Shown here piece after piece: positions 38,655-46,563 of a stretch of DNA of 64,000 bases. The notes under the pieces are model-generated. The model saw only the letters and a program-made list of their open reading frames with translations. It was not told the DNA's origin and made no database searches. Both the position numbers and the translations under genes were made by a program. The first letter of the stretch is position 1. Each line of letters opens with the position of its first letter. Location: NCBI RefSeq assembly GCF_041435495.1, contig NZ_CP108644.1, positions 5,007,501-5,071,500 of the forward strand, written 5' to 3'. Source of the stretch: Streptomyces sp. NBC_01116. GTDB taxonomy: Bacteria; Actinomycetota; Actinomycetes; Streptomycetales; Streptomycetaceae.

Positions 38655-39704
38655 ATGCCCCGATCACGCGGCCCGCTCCGCATCGCCTCCCTCGCCGCGG
38701 CCCTGGGCTCCCTGCTGGCGATGACCGCGTGCGGCCAGGGCGGCTCCGGCGACGGGGGCGACGGCGGCAAGACGATACGCATCGCCTACCAGGCGTTCCC
38801 CAGCGGCGACCTGATCGTCAAGGAGAAGGGCTGGCTGGAGAAGGCGCTCCCCGGATACCGGGTCAAGTGGACCAAGTTCGACTCCGGGGCCAGCATCAAC
38901 ACCGCCTTCGTCGCCGGGTCCGTGGACCTCGCCGCGATCGGGTCCAGCCCGGTGGCCCGGGGGCTCTCCGCGCCGCTGAACATCCCGTACGAGGTGACCT
39001 GGGTGCTCGACGTCGCCGGGGACAACGAGGCGCTGGTCGCCCGCAACGGCTCCAAGGTCTCCTCGGTGAAGGACCTGGAGGGCAAGAAGGTCGCCACCCC
39101 GTTCAGCTCCACCTCCCACTACAGCCTGCTCGCCGCGCTCGACCGGGCCGGGGTGGACGCCTCGAAGGTCCAGCTCCTCGACCTCGAACCGCAGGACATC
39201 CTGGCCGCCTGGACACGCGGCGACATCGACGCCACGTACGTCTGGCTGCCGACACTGGAGGAGCTGAAGAAGACCGGCAAGGTGATCGTCTCCAGCCGCG
39301 AACTCGCCGCCGACGGCAAGCCGACCCTGGACCTCGGCGTCGCCTCCACCGCCTTCCTCAAGGCCCACCCGGACGTCCTGCCCGCCTGGCGCACAGCGCA
39401 GGCCCGGGCGCTGGACCTGATCCACGACGACCCCGACGCCGCCTCGGCGTCCGTGGGCAAGCAGCTCGGCATCAGCCCGGCCGAGGCGGGCTCCCAGCTG
39501 AAGCAGGGCATCTTCCTCAAGCCCGCCGAGCAGGCCGACGCCAAGTGGCTCGGCACCCCCGGCAAGCCCGGCGGCCTGGCCGACAACCTGCACAGCGCCG
39601 CCCGGTTCCTCGTCGACCAGAAGCAGATCGACGCCGCACCGGACATCGAGGCCCTGCGCGGGGCCATCCACGCGGAAGGGCTCAGCGATGCCGTCAGCCC
39701 CTGA
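38655..39704 (+). CDS. ABC transporter substrate-binding lipoprotein, taurine/sulfonate type
   Basis: A 349-residue lipoprotein of the SsuA/TauA family. Lipobox LAMTAC places the lipid on Cys26. The mature sequence begins TIRIAYQAFPSGDLIVKEKGWLE, then WTKFDSGASINTAFVAGSVDLAAIGSSP, with GKKVATPFSSTSHYSLLAAL and IDATYVWLPTLEELKKTGKVI. The DATYVWLP block is typical of TauA-like proteins. The gene overlaps the ATPase gene by 17 nt. Confidence 0.92.
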   Translation: MPRSRGPLRIASLAAALGSLLAMTACGQGGSGDGGDGGKTIRIAYQAFPSGDLIVKEKGWLEKALPGYRVKWTKFDSGASINTAFVAGSVDLAAIGSSPVARGLSAPLNIPYEVTWVLDVAGDNEALVARNGSKVSSVKDLEGKKVATPFSSTSHYSLLAALDRAGVDASKVQLLDLEPQDILAAWTRGDIDATYVWLPTLEELKKTGKVIVSSRELAADGKPTLDLGVASTAFLKAHPDVLPAWRTAQARALDLIHDDPDAASASVGKQLGISPAEAGSQLKQGIFLKPAEQADAKWLGTPGKPGGLADNLHSAARFLVDQKQIDAAPDIEALRGAIHAEGLSDAVSP

Positions 39705-40557
39705 CACCGGGAAGACCCTGGCCCCGGAGCCCTCGGCTCCGGAGGCCCACGAGGCCCACGAGGCCCACGAGGCCCACGAGGCCCACGAGGCCGGGTCCGT
39801 CGTCTCCGTACGGGACGTCCGGCATTCCTACGGCCGGGGCGCGGACGCGGTGACCGCACTCGGTCCCCTCTCCCTGGAGATCCCGGCCGGTGAGTTCCTG
39901 GTCCTCGTCGGCCCCTCCGGCTGCGGCAAGAGCACCCTGCTGCGGCTGGTCGCGGGCTTCGAGCACGCCACCGAGGGCGCGGTGGAGGTGTTCGGCGAGC
40001 GCCCCGACCCCGGCGGCCGGGCGGGCATCGTCTTCCAGCAGCCGCGACTCTTCCCCTGGCGCACGGTCGGCGACAACATCGGCCTGGCGTTGAGGTACGC
40101 GGGTGTGCCCCGGGCCGAACGGGCCGAGCGGACCGCGGAGTTGCTGGAGCGCGTCGGCCTCGCGGGCACCGCCCGCCGCCGCATCTGGCAGATCTCCGGC
40201 GGCCAGCAGCAGCGCGTCGCCATCGCCCGCGCCCTGGCGGGCGGCAAACGGCTCCTGCTGCTGGACGAGCCGTTCGCCGCGCTCGACGCCCTCACCCGGG
40301 AACGGCTCCAGGAGGACCTGCGCACGGTGAGCGCCGAGACCGGGACCACCTCCGTCTTCGTCACCCACAGCGTGGACGAGGCGGTCTTCCTCGGCACCCG
40401 CGCGATCGTCCTCACCAACCGTCCGGGGACCGTCGCCCTGGACCTCCCCATCGACCTGCCCCGCACCGGAGCCGACCCCGACGAACTGCGCGGACTGCCC
40501 GCGTACGCCGCGCTGCGCGCCGAGATCGGCACGGCGGTGCGCAACGCGGCCCGCTGA
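39688..40557 (+). CDS. ABC transporter ATP-binding protein, taurine/sulfonate type
   Basis: A 289-residue ATPase of the SsuB/TauB type. Walker A GPSGCGKSTLL, Q-loop GIVFQQPRLFPWRTV, signature ISGGQQQRVAIARAL, Walker B LLLLDEPFAALD, and FVTHSVDEAVFLG. The N-terminus carries an unusual run of five EAH tripeptides (residues about 19-33) encoded by perfect 9-bp tandem repeats at 39742-39786, before the conserved ATPase core. It overlaps the binding-protein gene by 17 nt, supporting coupling. Confidence 0.92.
   Translation: MPSAPDTGKTLAPEPSAPEAHEAHEAHEAHEAHEAGSVVSVRDVRHSYGRGADAVTALGPLSLEIPAGEFLVLVGPSGCGKSTLLRLVAGFEHATEGAVEVFGERPDPGGRAGIVFQQPRLFPWRTVGDNIGLALRYAGVPRAERAERTAELLERVGLAGTARRRIWQISGGQQQRVAIARALAGGKRLLLLDEPFAALDALTRERLQEDLRTVSAETGTTSVFVTHSVDEAVFLGTRAIVLTNRPGTVALDLPIDLPRTGADPDELRGLPAYAALRAEIGTAVRNAAR
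39742..39786 (+). repeat. Five perfect 9-bp tandem repeats (GAGGCCCAC)
   Basis: Five identical in-frame copies are followed by one degenerate copy (GAGGCCGGG). They encode (EAH)5-EAG in the disordered N-terminus of the ATPase. Slippage would change length without shifting the frame. Confidence 0.95.
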
Positions 40558-40588
40558 CCCGGCCCCGTACACCGAGAGGAGAAGGACC

Positions 40589-41521
40589 ATGACCATCACC
40601 ACCCCGCCCCCCGCCCCCGTCCTGCGCGAACACCGCGTGCCCGCCGACGGCCTGTACGAGGGCCCGCGCGAGCTGCGCCGGGTCCCGGAGGGCCGGCCCG
40701 ACCTCCCGTACGAGCGCTTCCGGCTGGTTCCGCTCGGCCGGGTCATCGGCGCGGAGATCCACGGCGTCGACCTGTCCCGCCCGCTGGAGGCGGCCCTGCG
40801 CGCCGAGCTGGACCGGGCACTGCTGGAGTGGAAGGTGCTGTTCTTCCGCGACCAGCACCTCACCTCGCACCAGCAGCGCGCGTTCGCCGGGCACTGGGGC
40901 GAGCTGGAGACCAACCCGCTGCTCGCCACCGGCGACGACCCCGAGGTCGCCCGTCTCGACCGCAGCACCGTCCCCACCTTCGAGAACATCTGGCACGCGG
41001 ACGTCACCTTCCGCGAGCGCCCCGCCCTCGGCGCGGTCCTCCAGCTCCGCGAGGTCCCGCCGGCGGGCGGCGACACGCTGTGGGCCGACATGGCCGCCGC
41101 CTACGACAACCTCCCCCAGGAGGTGAAGGAGCGCATCGAGGGGGCGCGGGCGGTGCACGACTTCATCCCCGGCTTCTCCCGCTTCTTCCCGCCGGAGCGG
41201 CTGGCGGCGCACCAGGAGCGGTTCCCGCCGGTCGAGCACCCGGTGGTGCGCCGCCACCCGGTCACCGGCCGCCGCACGATCTTCGTCAACGCCTCGTTCA
41301 CCACCCGGATCGTGGGCTTCGGGCGGGAGGAGAGCGACCGGCTGCTGCGGCTGCTCTTCCAGCAGGCGCACGCCCCGGAGTACCAGGTGCGGTTCTCCTG
41401 GCGCGCCGGCGACGTCGCGTTCTGGGACAACCGGGCCACCCAGCACTACGCGGTCAACGACTACGCCCCGCACCGCCGGGTCGCCGAACGTGTCGCGATC
41501 GCGGGAGACCGCCCCCACTGA
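40589..41521 (+). CDS. TauD/TfdA-family Fe(II)/2-oxoglutarate dioxygenase
   Basis: A 310-residue oxygenase predicted to release sulfite from taurine or an alkylsulfonate, or to act on a related substrate. The iron facial triad is visible as H-x-D in IWHADVTF and the distal His in NRATQHYAVNDY, with the 2-oxoglutarate-binding Arg in PHRRVAERV. GDTLWADMAAAYDNLP is the TauD-like signature. It ends the sulfonate uptake operon, 31 bp after the ATPase. No FMNH2-dependent SsuD is encoded, so desulfonation probably relies on this enzyme. Confidence 0.9.
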   Translation: MTITTPPPAPVLREHRVPADGLYEGPRELRRVPEGRPDLPYERFRLVPLGRVIGAEIHGVDLSRPLEAALRAELDRALLEWKVLFFRDQHLTSHQQRAFAGHWGELETNPLLATGDDPEVARLDRSTVPTFENIWHADVTFRERPALGAVLQLREVPPAGGDTLWADMAAAYDNLPQEVKERIEGARAVHDFIPGFSRFFPPERLAAHQERFPPVEHPVVRRHPVTGRRTIFVNASFTTRIVGFGREESDRLLRLLFQQAHAPEYQVRFSWRAGDVAFWDNRATQHYAVNDYAPHRRVAERVAIAGDRPH

Positions 41522-41551
41522 TCCCCGCGGCCGGGCTGCTTGAATGGACGG

Positions 41552-42244
41552 GTGACCCGAGCCTCCCTGGAAAAGCAGCCGCACGAAGTCGCCTCGATGT
41601 TCGACGGTGTGGCGGCCAACTACGACCTGACCAACGACGTGATCTCGCTCGGCCAGGCCCGGCTGTGGCGCAAGGCGGTCGCGGCGGCGGTCGACGCCCG
41701 CCCCGCGCAGAAGATCCTCGACCTCGCGGCCGGTACGGCGACCTCCTCGCAGCCCTTCGTGAAGGCGGGCGCCTACGTCGTGCCGTGCGACTTCTCGCTC
41801 GGCATGCTCAGGGTCGGCAAGGAGCGCCACCCCTGGATGCCGTTCACCGCGGGCGACGGGATGAGGCTGCCGTTCAAGGACGAGACGTTCGACACCGTCA
41901 CGATCTCCTTCGGGCTGCGCAACATCCAGGACACCGAGGTCGCGCTGCGCGAGCTGTACCGGGTGACGAAGCCCGGCGGCCGGGTCGTGATCTGCGAGTT
42001 CTCCCAGCCGACCTGGACCCCGTTCCGCACGGTCTACACGGAGTACCTGATGCGGGCGATCCCGCCGGCCGCCCGCGCGGTGTCCTCCAACCCGGACGCG
42101 TACGTCTACCTCGCCGAGTCCATCCGCGACTGGCCCGACCAGCCCGCCCTCGCCGCACTGCTCCAGAAGGCCGGCTGGTCGAAGGTCGCCTGGCGCAACC
42201 TGACCGGCGGCGTGGTGGCCCTGCACCGGGCCACCCGCGCCTGA
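41552..42244 (+). CDS. menG: Demethylmenaquinone methyltransferase MenG/UbiE
   Basis: A 230-residue class I SAM methyltransferase for the last step of menaquinone synthesis. Family signatures are VASMFDGVAANYDLTNDVISLGQARLWRK, the SAM loop ILDLAAGTATSS, FSLGMLRVGKER, DGMRLPFKDETFDTVTISFGLRNIQD, and VICEFSQPTW. GTG 41552 fits the family N-terminus; a TTGAAT -10-like element at 41540-41545 and no ribosome-binding site suggest a leaderless mRNA. It lies next to a geranylgeranyl-reductase-type gene and upstream of the nuo operon. Confidence 0.94.
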   Translation: MTRASLEKQPHEVASMFDGVAANYDLTNDVISLGQARLWRKAVAAAVDARPAQKILDLAAGTATSSQPFVKAGAYVVPCDFSLGMLRVGKERHPWMPFTAGDGMRLPFKDETFDTVTISFGLRNIQDTEVALRELYRVTKPGGRVVICEFSQPTWTPFRTVYTEYLMRAIPPAARAVSSNPDAYVYLAESIRDWPDQPALAALLQKAGWSKVAWRNLTGGVVALHRATRA

Positions 42245-42260
42245 GTCGGCCCCCGGGGCC

Positions 42261-42788
42261 TCACAGCTCCAGGCGGAAGCAGACGGCCTCCTGCCCGCGC
42301 GGAGTGGGGTACGACTCGGCGCGCCGCATCCCGAGCCGTTCCGCGACCGCCATCGACCGGGCGTTGCGCGAGTGGACCATCGCGACGACCTCGCCCACCC
42401 CCGCCGCCCGCACCCGCTCCAGCGTGGTGCGGGCCGCGGCCGTGGCGTAGCCCCGGCCCCACGCCGCACGCCCCAGCCGCCAGCCGATCTCGATCGCGCC
42501 GACCGGCCCGTAATGCGTGTGCGGCCACGGCTGCGCCCCGGTGAAGCCGAGGACGGCGTCCTCCTCGTCCGTGACGGTCCACAGGCAGTAGCCCAGCTCC
42601 GCGTCGTGCCGCCGCTGGCGCGCGGTCAGCTCCTCGTACGCGGACAGCTCCGCGCTCCGGCCGCCGACGAACTCCATGACCTGCGGGTCGTCGAAGACCC
42701 GGTGCCAGGTCAGGGCGTCCTCGTCGGTCGGAACACGGAGGTGTACGGCGGGAGCCGAAGCCGGAGGCGTGACAGGTGCTGTCGACAT
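42261..42788 (-). CDS. GNAT-family N-acetyltransferase
   Basis: A 175-residue acetyltransferase of the RimJ/RimL-like branch. The acetyl-CoA loop reads RAAWGRGYATAAARTTLERV, followed by VVAMVHSRNARSMAVAERLGMRRA. VHLRVPTDEDALTWHRVFDDPQV is the N-terminal substrate region. ATG 42788 is preferred over a longer frame because the family begins near this residue. It is convergent with menG (16 bp apart) and divergent from the reductase gene. Acceptor unknown. Confidence 0.88.
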   Translation of the reverse strand: MSTAPVTPPASAPAVHLRVPTDEDALTWHRVFDDPQVMEFVGGRSAELSAYEELTARQRRHDAELGYCLWTVTDEEDAVLGFTGAQPWPHTHYGPVGAIEIGWRLGRAAWGRGYATAAARTTLERVRAAGVGEVVAMVHSRNARSMAVAERLGMRRAESYPTPRGQEAVCFRLEL

Positions 42789-42885
42789 GAGGGAGCCCTT
42801 CGGAGGGTCGGTTCGCAGGCCCCCATAGACTGCACGGGACATGTGCCGCGCGGCACGCGAATTCGAGTCTTCGGGAGATCCGACC

Positions 42886-44169
42886 GTGACCGAGCCCCTC
42901 TCCGAGCACAGCGCGGACGTGATCGTCGTCGGAGCGGGCCCAGCCGGCTCCACGACCGCCTACTACCTCGCCAAGGCCGGACTCGACGTCCTGCTCCTGG
43001 AGAAGACCGCCTTCCCCCGCGAGAAGGTCTGCGGCGACGGGCTCACGCCCCGCGCCACGAAACAGCTCGTCTCCATGGGGATCGACATCTCCGAGGAGGC
43101 GGGCTGGCTGCGCAACAAGGGCCTGCGCATCATCGGCGGCGGTGTCCGGCTCCAGCTGGACTGGCCGGACCTCGCCTCCTACCCGGACTACGGCCTGGTC
43201 CGCAAGCGCGACGACTTCGACGAGCAGCTGGCCCGGCAGGCGCAGAAGGCCGGCGCCCGGCTGTACGAGCGCTGCAACGTGGGCGCGCCCATCAGGGACG
43301 AGCGCACCGGCCGCATCACCGGCGTCGAGGCGAGGATCGGTGAGGAGAAGACCCCGGTCACCTTCCACGCCCCGCTCGTCGTCGCCGCCGACGGCAACTC
43401 CACCCGGCTCTCCCTGGCGATGGGCCTGCACCGCCGCGAGGACCGCCCCATGGGCGTCGCCGTGCGCACCTACTTCACCTCGCCCCGCCACGACGACGAC
43501 TACCTGGAGTCCTGGCTGGAGCTGTGGGACAAGCGCGGTTCCGAGGACCGGCTGCTGCCCGGCTACGGCTGGATCTTCGGGATGGGCGACGGCACCTCCA
43601 ACGTGGGCCTCGGCATCCTCAACTCCTCCTCCGCCTTCAAGGAGCTGGACTGGCGCGAGGTCCTCAAGGCCTGGTGCGCCTCGATGCCGGAGGACTGGGG
43701 CTACACCCCGGACAACATGACGATGCCGATCCGCGGCGCGGCCCTCCCGATGGCCTTCAACCGCCAGCCGCACTACACCAAGGGCCTCCTCCTCGTCGGC
43801 GACGCGGGCGGCATGGTCAACCCGTTCAACGGCGAGGGCATCGCGTACGCCATGGAGTCGGGCCAGATCGCGGCCGACGTCATCGTCCAGGCCCACGCCC
43901 GCGCCACGCCCGCCCAGCGCGAACTGGCCCTGAACAACTACCCGAAGGTGCTCAAGGAGACCTACGGCGGCTACTACACGATGGGCCGCGCCTTCGTGAA
44001 GCTGATCGGCAACCCGAAGATCATGAAGATCGCCACCCAGCGCGGCCTGACCCACCCGCTGCTGATGAAGTTCACCCTGAAGATGCTGGCCAACCTGACC
44101 GACCCGCAGGGCGGCGACGCGATGGACCGCATCATCAACGGCCTGTCGAAGGTGGCCCCGAAGGCCTGA
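42886..44169 (+). CDS. Geranylgeranyl-reductase-family FAD oxidoreductase (probable menaquinone side-chain reductase)
   Basis: A 427-residue flavoprotein. The FAD loop is DVIVVGAGPAGSTTAYYLAK (about residues 11-30), with FPREKVCGDGLTPRATKQL, the ADGNSTRLSLAMG block and GLLLVGDAGGMVNPFNGEGIAYAMESG. These are GGR-family hallmarks. Mycobacterial MenJ of this family saturates a menaquinone isoprene unit, and Streptomyces makes partially saturated MK-9. Its position between menG and nuo supports the same role, but archaeal-type lipid or chlorophyll-like reductases share the fold. GTG 42886 follows GGGAG; longer in-frame starts lack support. Confidence 0.88.
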   Translation: MTEPLSEHSADVIVVGAGPAGSTTAYYLAKAGLDVLLLEKTAFPREKVCGDGLTPRATKQLVSMGIDISEEAGWLRNKGLRIIGGGVRLQLDWPDLASYPDYGLVRKRDDFDEQLARQAQKAGARLYERCNVGAPIRDERTGRITGVEARIGEEKTPVTFHAPLVVAADGNSTRLSLAMGLHRREDRPMGVAVRTYFTSPRHDDDYLESWLELWDKRGSEDRLLPGYGWIFGMGDGTSNVGLGILNSSSAFKELDWREVLKAWCASMPEDWGYTPDNMTMPIRGAALPMAFNRQPHYTKGLLLVGDAGGMVNPFNGEGIAYAMESGQIAADVIVQAHARATPAQRELALNNYPKVLKETYGGYYTMGRAFVKLIGNPKIMKIATQRGLTHPLLMKFTLKMLANLTDPQGGDAMDRIINGLSKVAPKA

Positions 44170-44185
44170 GGCCGCTCGGGACGTC

Positions 44186-44782
44186 TCACGAGGGGTCCGC
44201 CGCACGCGTGCGTTCGTAGTGGCGGGCCACCCGGGCCCGGTTGCCGCAGGAGGGCTTGCACCACTCCTGCCGCCCGTGGCTCCGGACGAAATACCGTACG
44301 CAGCGCGGCGCGTGGCACGCCCGCAGCCGCTCGCGCTCCGGGCCGCTCAGGAAGTCGACGGCGTCCCGTGCCAGCGCCGCGACCAGCCGTACGCCCGGAT
44401 CGTCCTCGGCCGACAACAGGCGGGCCGCCGGGGGCCCTTCGTCCGGCCAGTGCAGCTGGGGGGCCACGGGCTCCCGGGCGGCGGCCGCGTTGAGGAGGGC
44501 CAGGGCCTCGTCGGCGGGCATCAGGCGGTGGGCGTCGGCCCGACTGGGCGGGGCCGGGCTGACCACCCGGGCGAACAGGGCCCGCACGGCCCGCCGTACA
44601 CCGACGACCGCGGCCCGTAGCTCCTCGTCGGCGACCGGGTCCCCGGTGGCGGCGGCCGGCAGGCCGGGCTGCCGCTGGAGCCAGCGGATCGCTCCCCGGA
44701 CCGTTTCCAGGTCGTCGAGGGCCCCGCCGTCCCCGTCGTGACGGATGGTGCTCACCAGCTCCATCACGGGCCGCTGCGCCAC
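44186..44782 (-). CDS. CGNR zinc-finger-domain regulator
   Basis: A 198-residue protein. The N-terminal ABATE-like region (MELVSTIRHD, LETVRGAIRWLQRQ) is followed by a C-terminal CGNR zinc finger (RACHAPRCVRYFVR, then WCKPSCGNRARVARHYERT), the putative DNA-binding module. GTG 44782 is chosen because GGAGGG lies 8-9 nt upstream; ATG 44764 is the alternative. It is divergent from a metallophosphoesterase gene with a CTAACG/CGTTAG dyad between them, which may be its operator. The effector is unknown. Confidence 0.85.
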   Translation of the reverse strand: MAQRPVMELVSTIRHDGDGGALDDLETVRGAIRWLQRQPGLPAAATGDPVADEELRAAVVGVRRAVRALFARVVSPAPPSRADAHRLMPADEALALLNAAAAREPVAPQLHWPDEGPPAARLLSAEDDPGVRLVAALARDAVDFLSGPERERLRACHAPRCVRYFVRSHGRQEWCKPSCGNRARVARHYERTRAADPS

Positions 44783-44798
44783 TGCCCGCTCCCTCCGC

Positions 44799-44838
44799 CG
44801 CCTCTTGAACGTCCGCGGCCGCCTCTTGAACGTCCGCG
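44799..44838 (-). repeat. 19-bp direct repeat in the CGNR gene leader
   Basis: CGCCTCTTGAACGTCCGCG occurs at 44799-44817 and 44820-44838 (21-bp period) upstream of the CGNR gene. It may be a tandem operator or a leader duplication. Confidence 0.75.
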
Positions 44839-44855
44839 CCTCCCACCCTAGAGTC

Positions 44856-44883
44856 CTAACGGAAGAATGGAAATAAACGTTAG
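44856..44883. promoter_or_regulatory. Dyad operator between CGNR gene and phosphoesterase
   Basis: CTAACG (44856-44861) and CGTTAG (44878-44883) are inverted repeats separated by 16 unusually AT-rich bases. They lie between two divergent genes, 18 bp before the phosphoesterase start. Confidence 0.5.
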
Positions 44884-44900
44884 ACGGGGGAGTGCTGCTC

Positions 44901-45638
44901 ATGTTGCTTGCTCAGATCAGCGATCTGCACCTGGACGGCAGTGACCGCGCGACCCGGCGGACCGCCCGCGTCATGGACCATCTGCGGGCCCTGCCGCACC
45001 CGGTCGACGCGCTGCTGGTCACCGGGGACCTCGCCGACCACGCGACCGAGGCCGAGTACGAGGAGGCCGTACGCCTGCTCGACGCGCCGTTTCCCGTGCT
45101 CGCCTGCCCGGGCAACCACGACGCCCGGCCCGCCTACCGCAAGGCGTTCCTCGGGGAAGCCCCCGACACCGCACCCGTCAACCGGGTCCACCGCATCGCC
45201 GGGTGCGCCGTCCTGATGTGCGACTCCACGATCCCCGGCCGCGACGAGGGGCGCCTCGCCCCGGAGACGCTGGCCTGGATCGACGCCACGCTCGACGGGC
45301 TGCCCGACGACGTCCCCGCGCTGATCGCCTTCCACCAGCCGCCCGTCGAACTCCACCACCCGCTGCCGGACTCCGGGATGCTCCAGGAGCCCGAGCGGCT
45401 CGCCGCCCTGCTCGCCGCCCACCCGCGGGTCGTCGCCGTCCTCACCGGGCACGCCCACACGGCCGCCGCCTCGGTCTTCGGGGGCCGCCCGCTGATCGTC
45501 GGCCCCGCCGTCACCTGGACCCTGCGCATGCCCTGGGAGGGAGACCGCCCGGCGGACCGGGACCAGCCGCCGGGGCTGGCGTTCCACGTCCTGGGCGAGG
45601 ACCGGCGGCTGACCACGCACTTCCGCGTCGTCCCCTGA
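44901..45638 (+). CDS. Metallophosphoesterase (cyclic-nucleotide phosphodiesterase-like)
   Basis: A 245-residue calcineurin-like phosphoesterase. All metal motifs are present: D-x-H in LAQISDLHLDG, GD in LLVTGDLADH, GNHD in LACPGNHDAR, and the C-terminal VLTGHAHT. This order is that of class III phosphodiesterases (CpdA/GpdQ-like), which hydrolyse cAMP or phosphodiesters. No signal peptide is visible. ATG 44901 is preferred because GGGGGAG ends about 9 nt upstream; GTG 44892 is the alternative. The divergent CGNR regulator probably controls it. Confidence 0.88.
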   Translation: MLLAQISDLHLDGSDRATRRTARVMDHLRALPHPVDALLVTGDLADHATEAEYEEAVRLLDAPFPVLACPGNHDARPAYRKAFLGEAPDTAPVNRVHRIAGCAVLMCDSTIPGRDEGRLAPETLAWIDATLDGLPDDVPALIAFHQPPVELHHPLPDSGMLQEPERLAALLAAHPRVVAVLTGHAHTAAASVFGGRPLIVGPAVTWTLRMPWEGDRPADRDQPPGLAFHVLGEDRRLTTHFRVVP

Positions 45639-45881
45639 CGCCTCCGGATCCCGGAACTCCGCCTCACGTCGGCGGTTAATCCCCAACTCCCCAGGTGATC
45701 GTGTGCGATGATTTGCGCGCCCCCCGGTCATCGGCAGTCCGGACCGGCCGGCGCCCGCCCCGCCCGTAGCGGCGGCACGCGGTGCGTACCACTCTTCTTG
45801 ACGCACGCTCACACCGAACGCAGGCCGGCGGGGTACGGACCAAGCCGATACAGCGCTGCTCGACCCCAAGGACAGACAGCC

Positions 45882-46058
45882 ATGACCACCGCCTCCCTGC
45901 CCCAGCACCACGGGCTCTTCCTGGAGCCCCGCTTCGCCGTGGACCTGACCGCGACGGACGAGGACGAGGACTTCGACGCCCCGTACGACGCGCCGCCCGC
46001 GCCCACCACCTCGGCCAAGGAGCCGGAGCGGACCAACCGCCGCCCCCGCCGCCGCTGA
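45882..46058 (+). CDS. Small acidic protein of unknown function
   Basis: A 58-residue protein. The N-terminal half is mildly hydrophobic (HHGLFLEPRFAVDLTA), the middle is acidic (DEDEDFDAPYD), and the C-terminus is basic (NRRPRRR). ATG 45882 follows an AAGGAC site. No family is recognised. It is a single gene with about 240 bp of upstream sequence and no obvious partner. Confidence 0.6.
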   Translation: MTTASLPQHHGLFLEPRFAVDLTATDEDEDFDAPYDAPPAPTTSAKEPERTNRRPRRR

Positions 46059-46204
46059 TCCGGACGGGCGATCCTCGGGACGCCGTTCTTCGGGACGGCG
46101 GCCCTGCGGACGGGCGGCCCTTCCGACGGCGGCCCTCAGGACCGCGGCTCTCCGGCCCGGGAAACCGCTGGAAGCCCAGCCGCCCGGCCGGTAGCCTCCT
46201 CGTC

Positions 46205-46267
46205 ATGACCAGCCCCGAGTCCGACAGACTCCGGCCACCGGTGCGCCGGTGGCCGTGTTCGTGCTGA
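46205..46267 (+). CDS. Leader uORF upstream of the efflux gene
   Basis: A 20-codon open frame (MTSPESDRLRPPVRRWPCSC). TAGCCT ending 7 nt before the ATG suggests a leaderless transcript beginning on the start codon. GGCCACCGG (46230-46238) and CCGGTGGCC (46243-46251) form a perfect 9-bp stem inside the uORF with a TGCG loop. Ribosome stalling in the uORF could change this fold and so control the downstream efflux gene. Confidence 0.5.
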   Translation: MTSPESDRLRPPVRRWPCSC

Positions 46268-46397
46268 GCGTCGCCGGCTGACCCACGGGTCACCGGCCCC
46301 TTCGTCACGGTTCCACGCCCCCCGGCTCACCGCGGGTACGGGCCGTTCCCTCTCGCGTACGCGCCGAAGCAGCGCCGTACGCGGAGTTCGTGCCGCC

Positions 46398-46469
46398 GGC
46401 CGATCCTCACCGCCGGGCACCTCTCCGTGCCCCGGCCGATCGTCACCGCCGGGCACTTCTCCGCGCCGC
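46398..46469 (+). repeat. Two 36-bp tandem repeats in the efflux leader
   Basis: Units at 46398-46433 and 46434-46469 share 28 of their first 30 bases (GGCCGATC-TCACCGCCGGGCAC-TCTCCG). They lie about 95 bp before the efflux start. Confidence 0.75.
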
Positions 46470-46563
46470 CCCGCCGGACCACCGGCGGGCGTCCGCGCGC
46501 CCGTATCCCCGCATCCCGGTCTGTCTGTCCACCCGACGGTTCCGTCCAAGGGGCTTTCCACCC

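Larger units (their letters stand above)
46059..46563 (+). other. Leader region of the CmlR-like efflux gene
   Basis: About 500 bp containing a 20-residue uORF (46205-46267) with a hairpin at its 3' part, and two 36-bp tandem repeats (46398-46469) before the efflux start. The layout suggests attenuation control. Confidence 0.55.

Noticed and set aside
39742..39786. CRISPR-like array
   Set aside because: The units are contiguous 9-bp repeats without spacers and are in frame within a coding gene.
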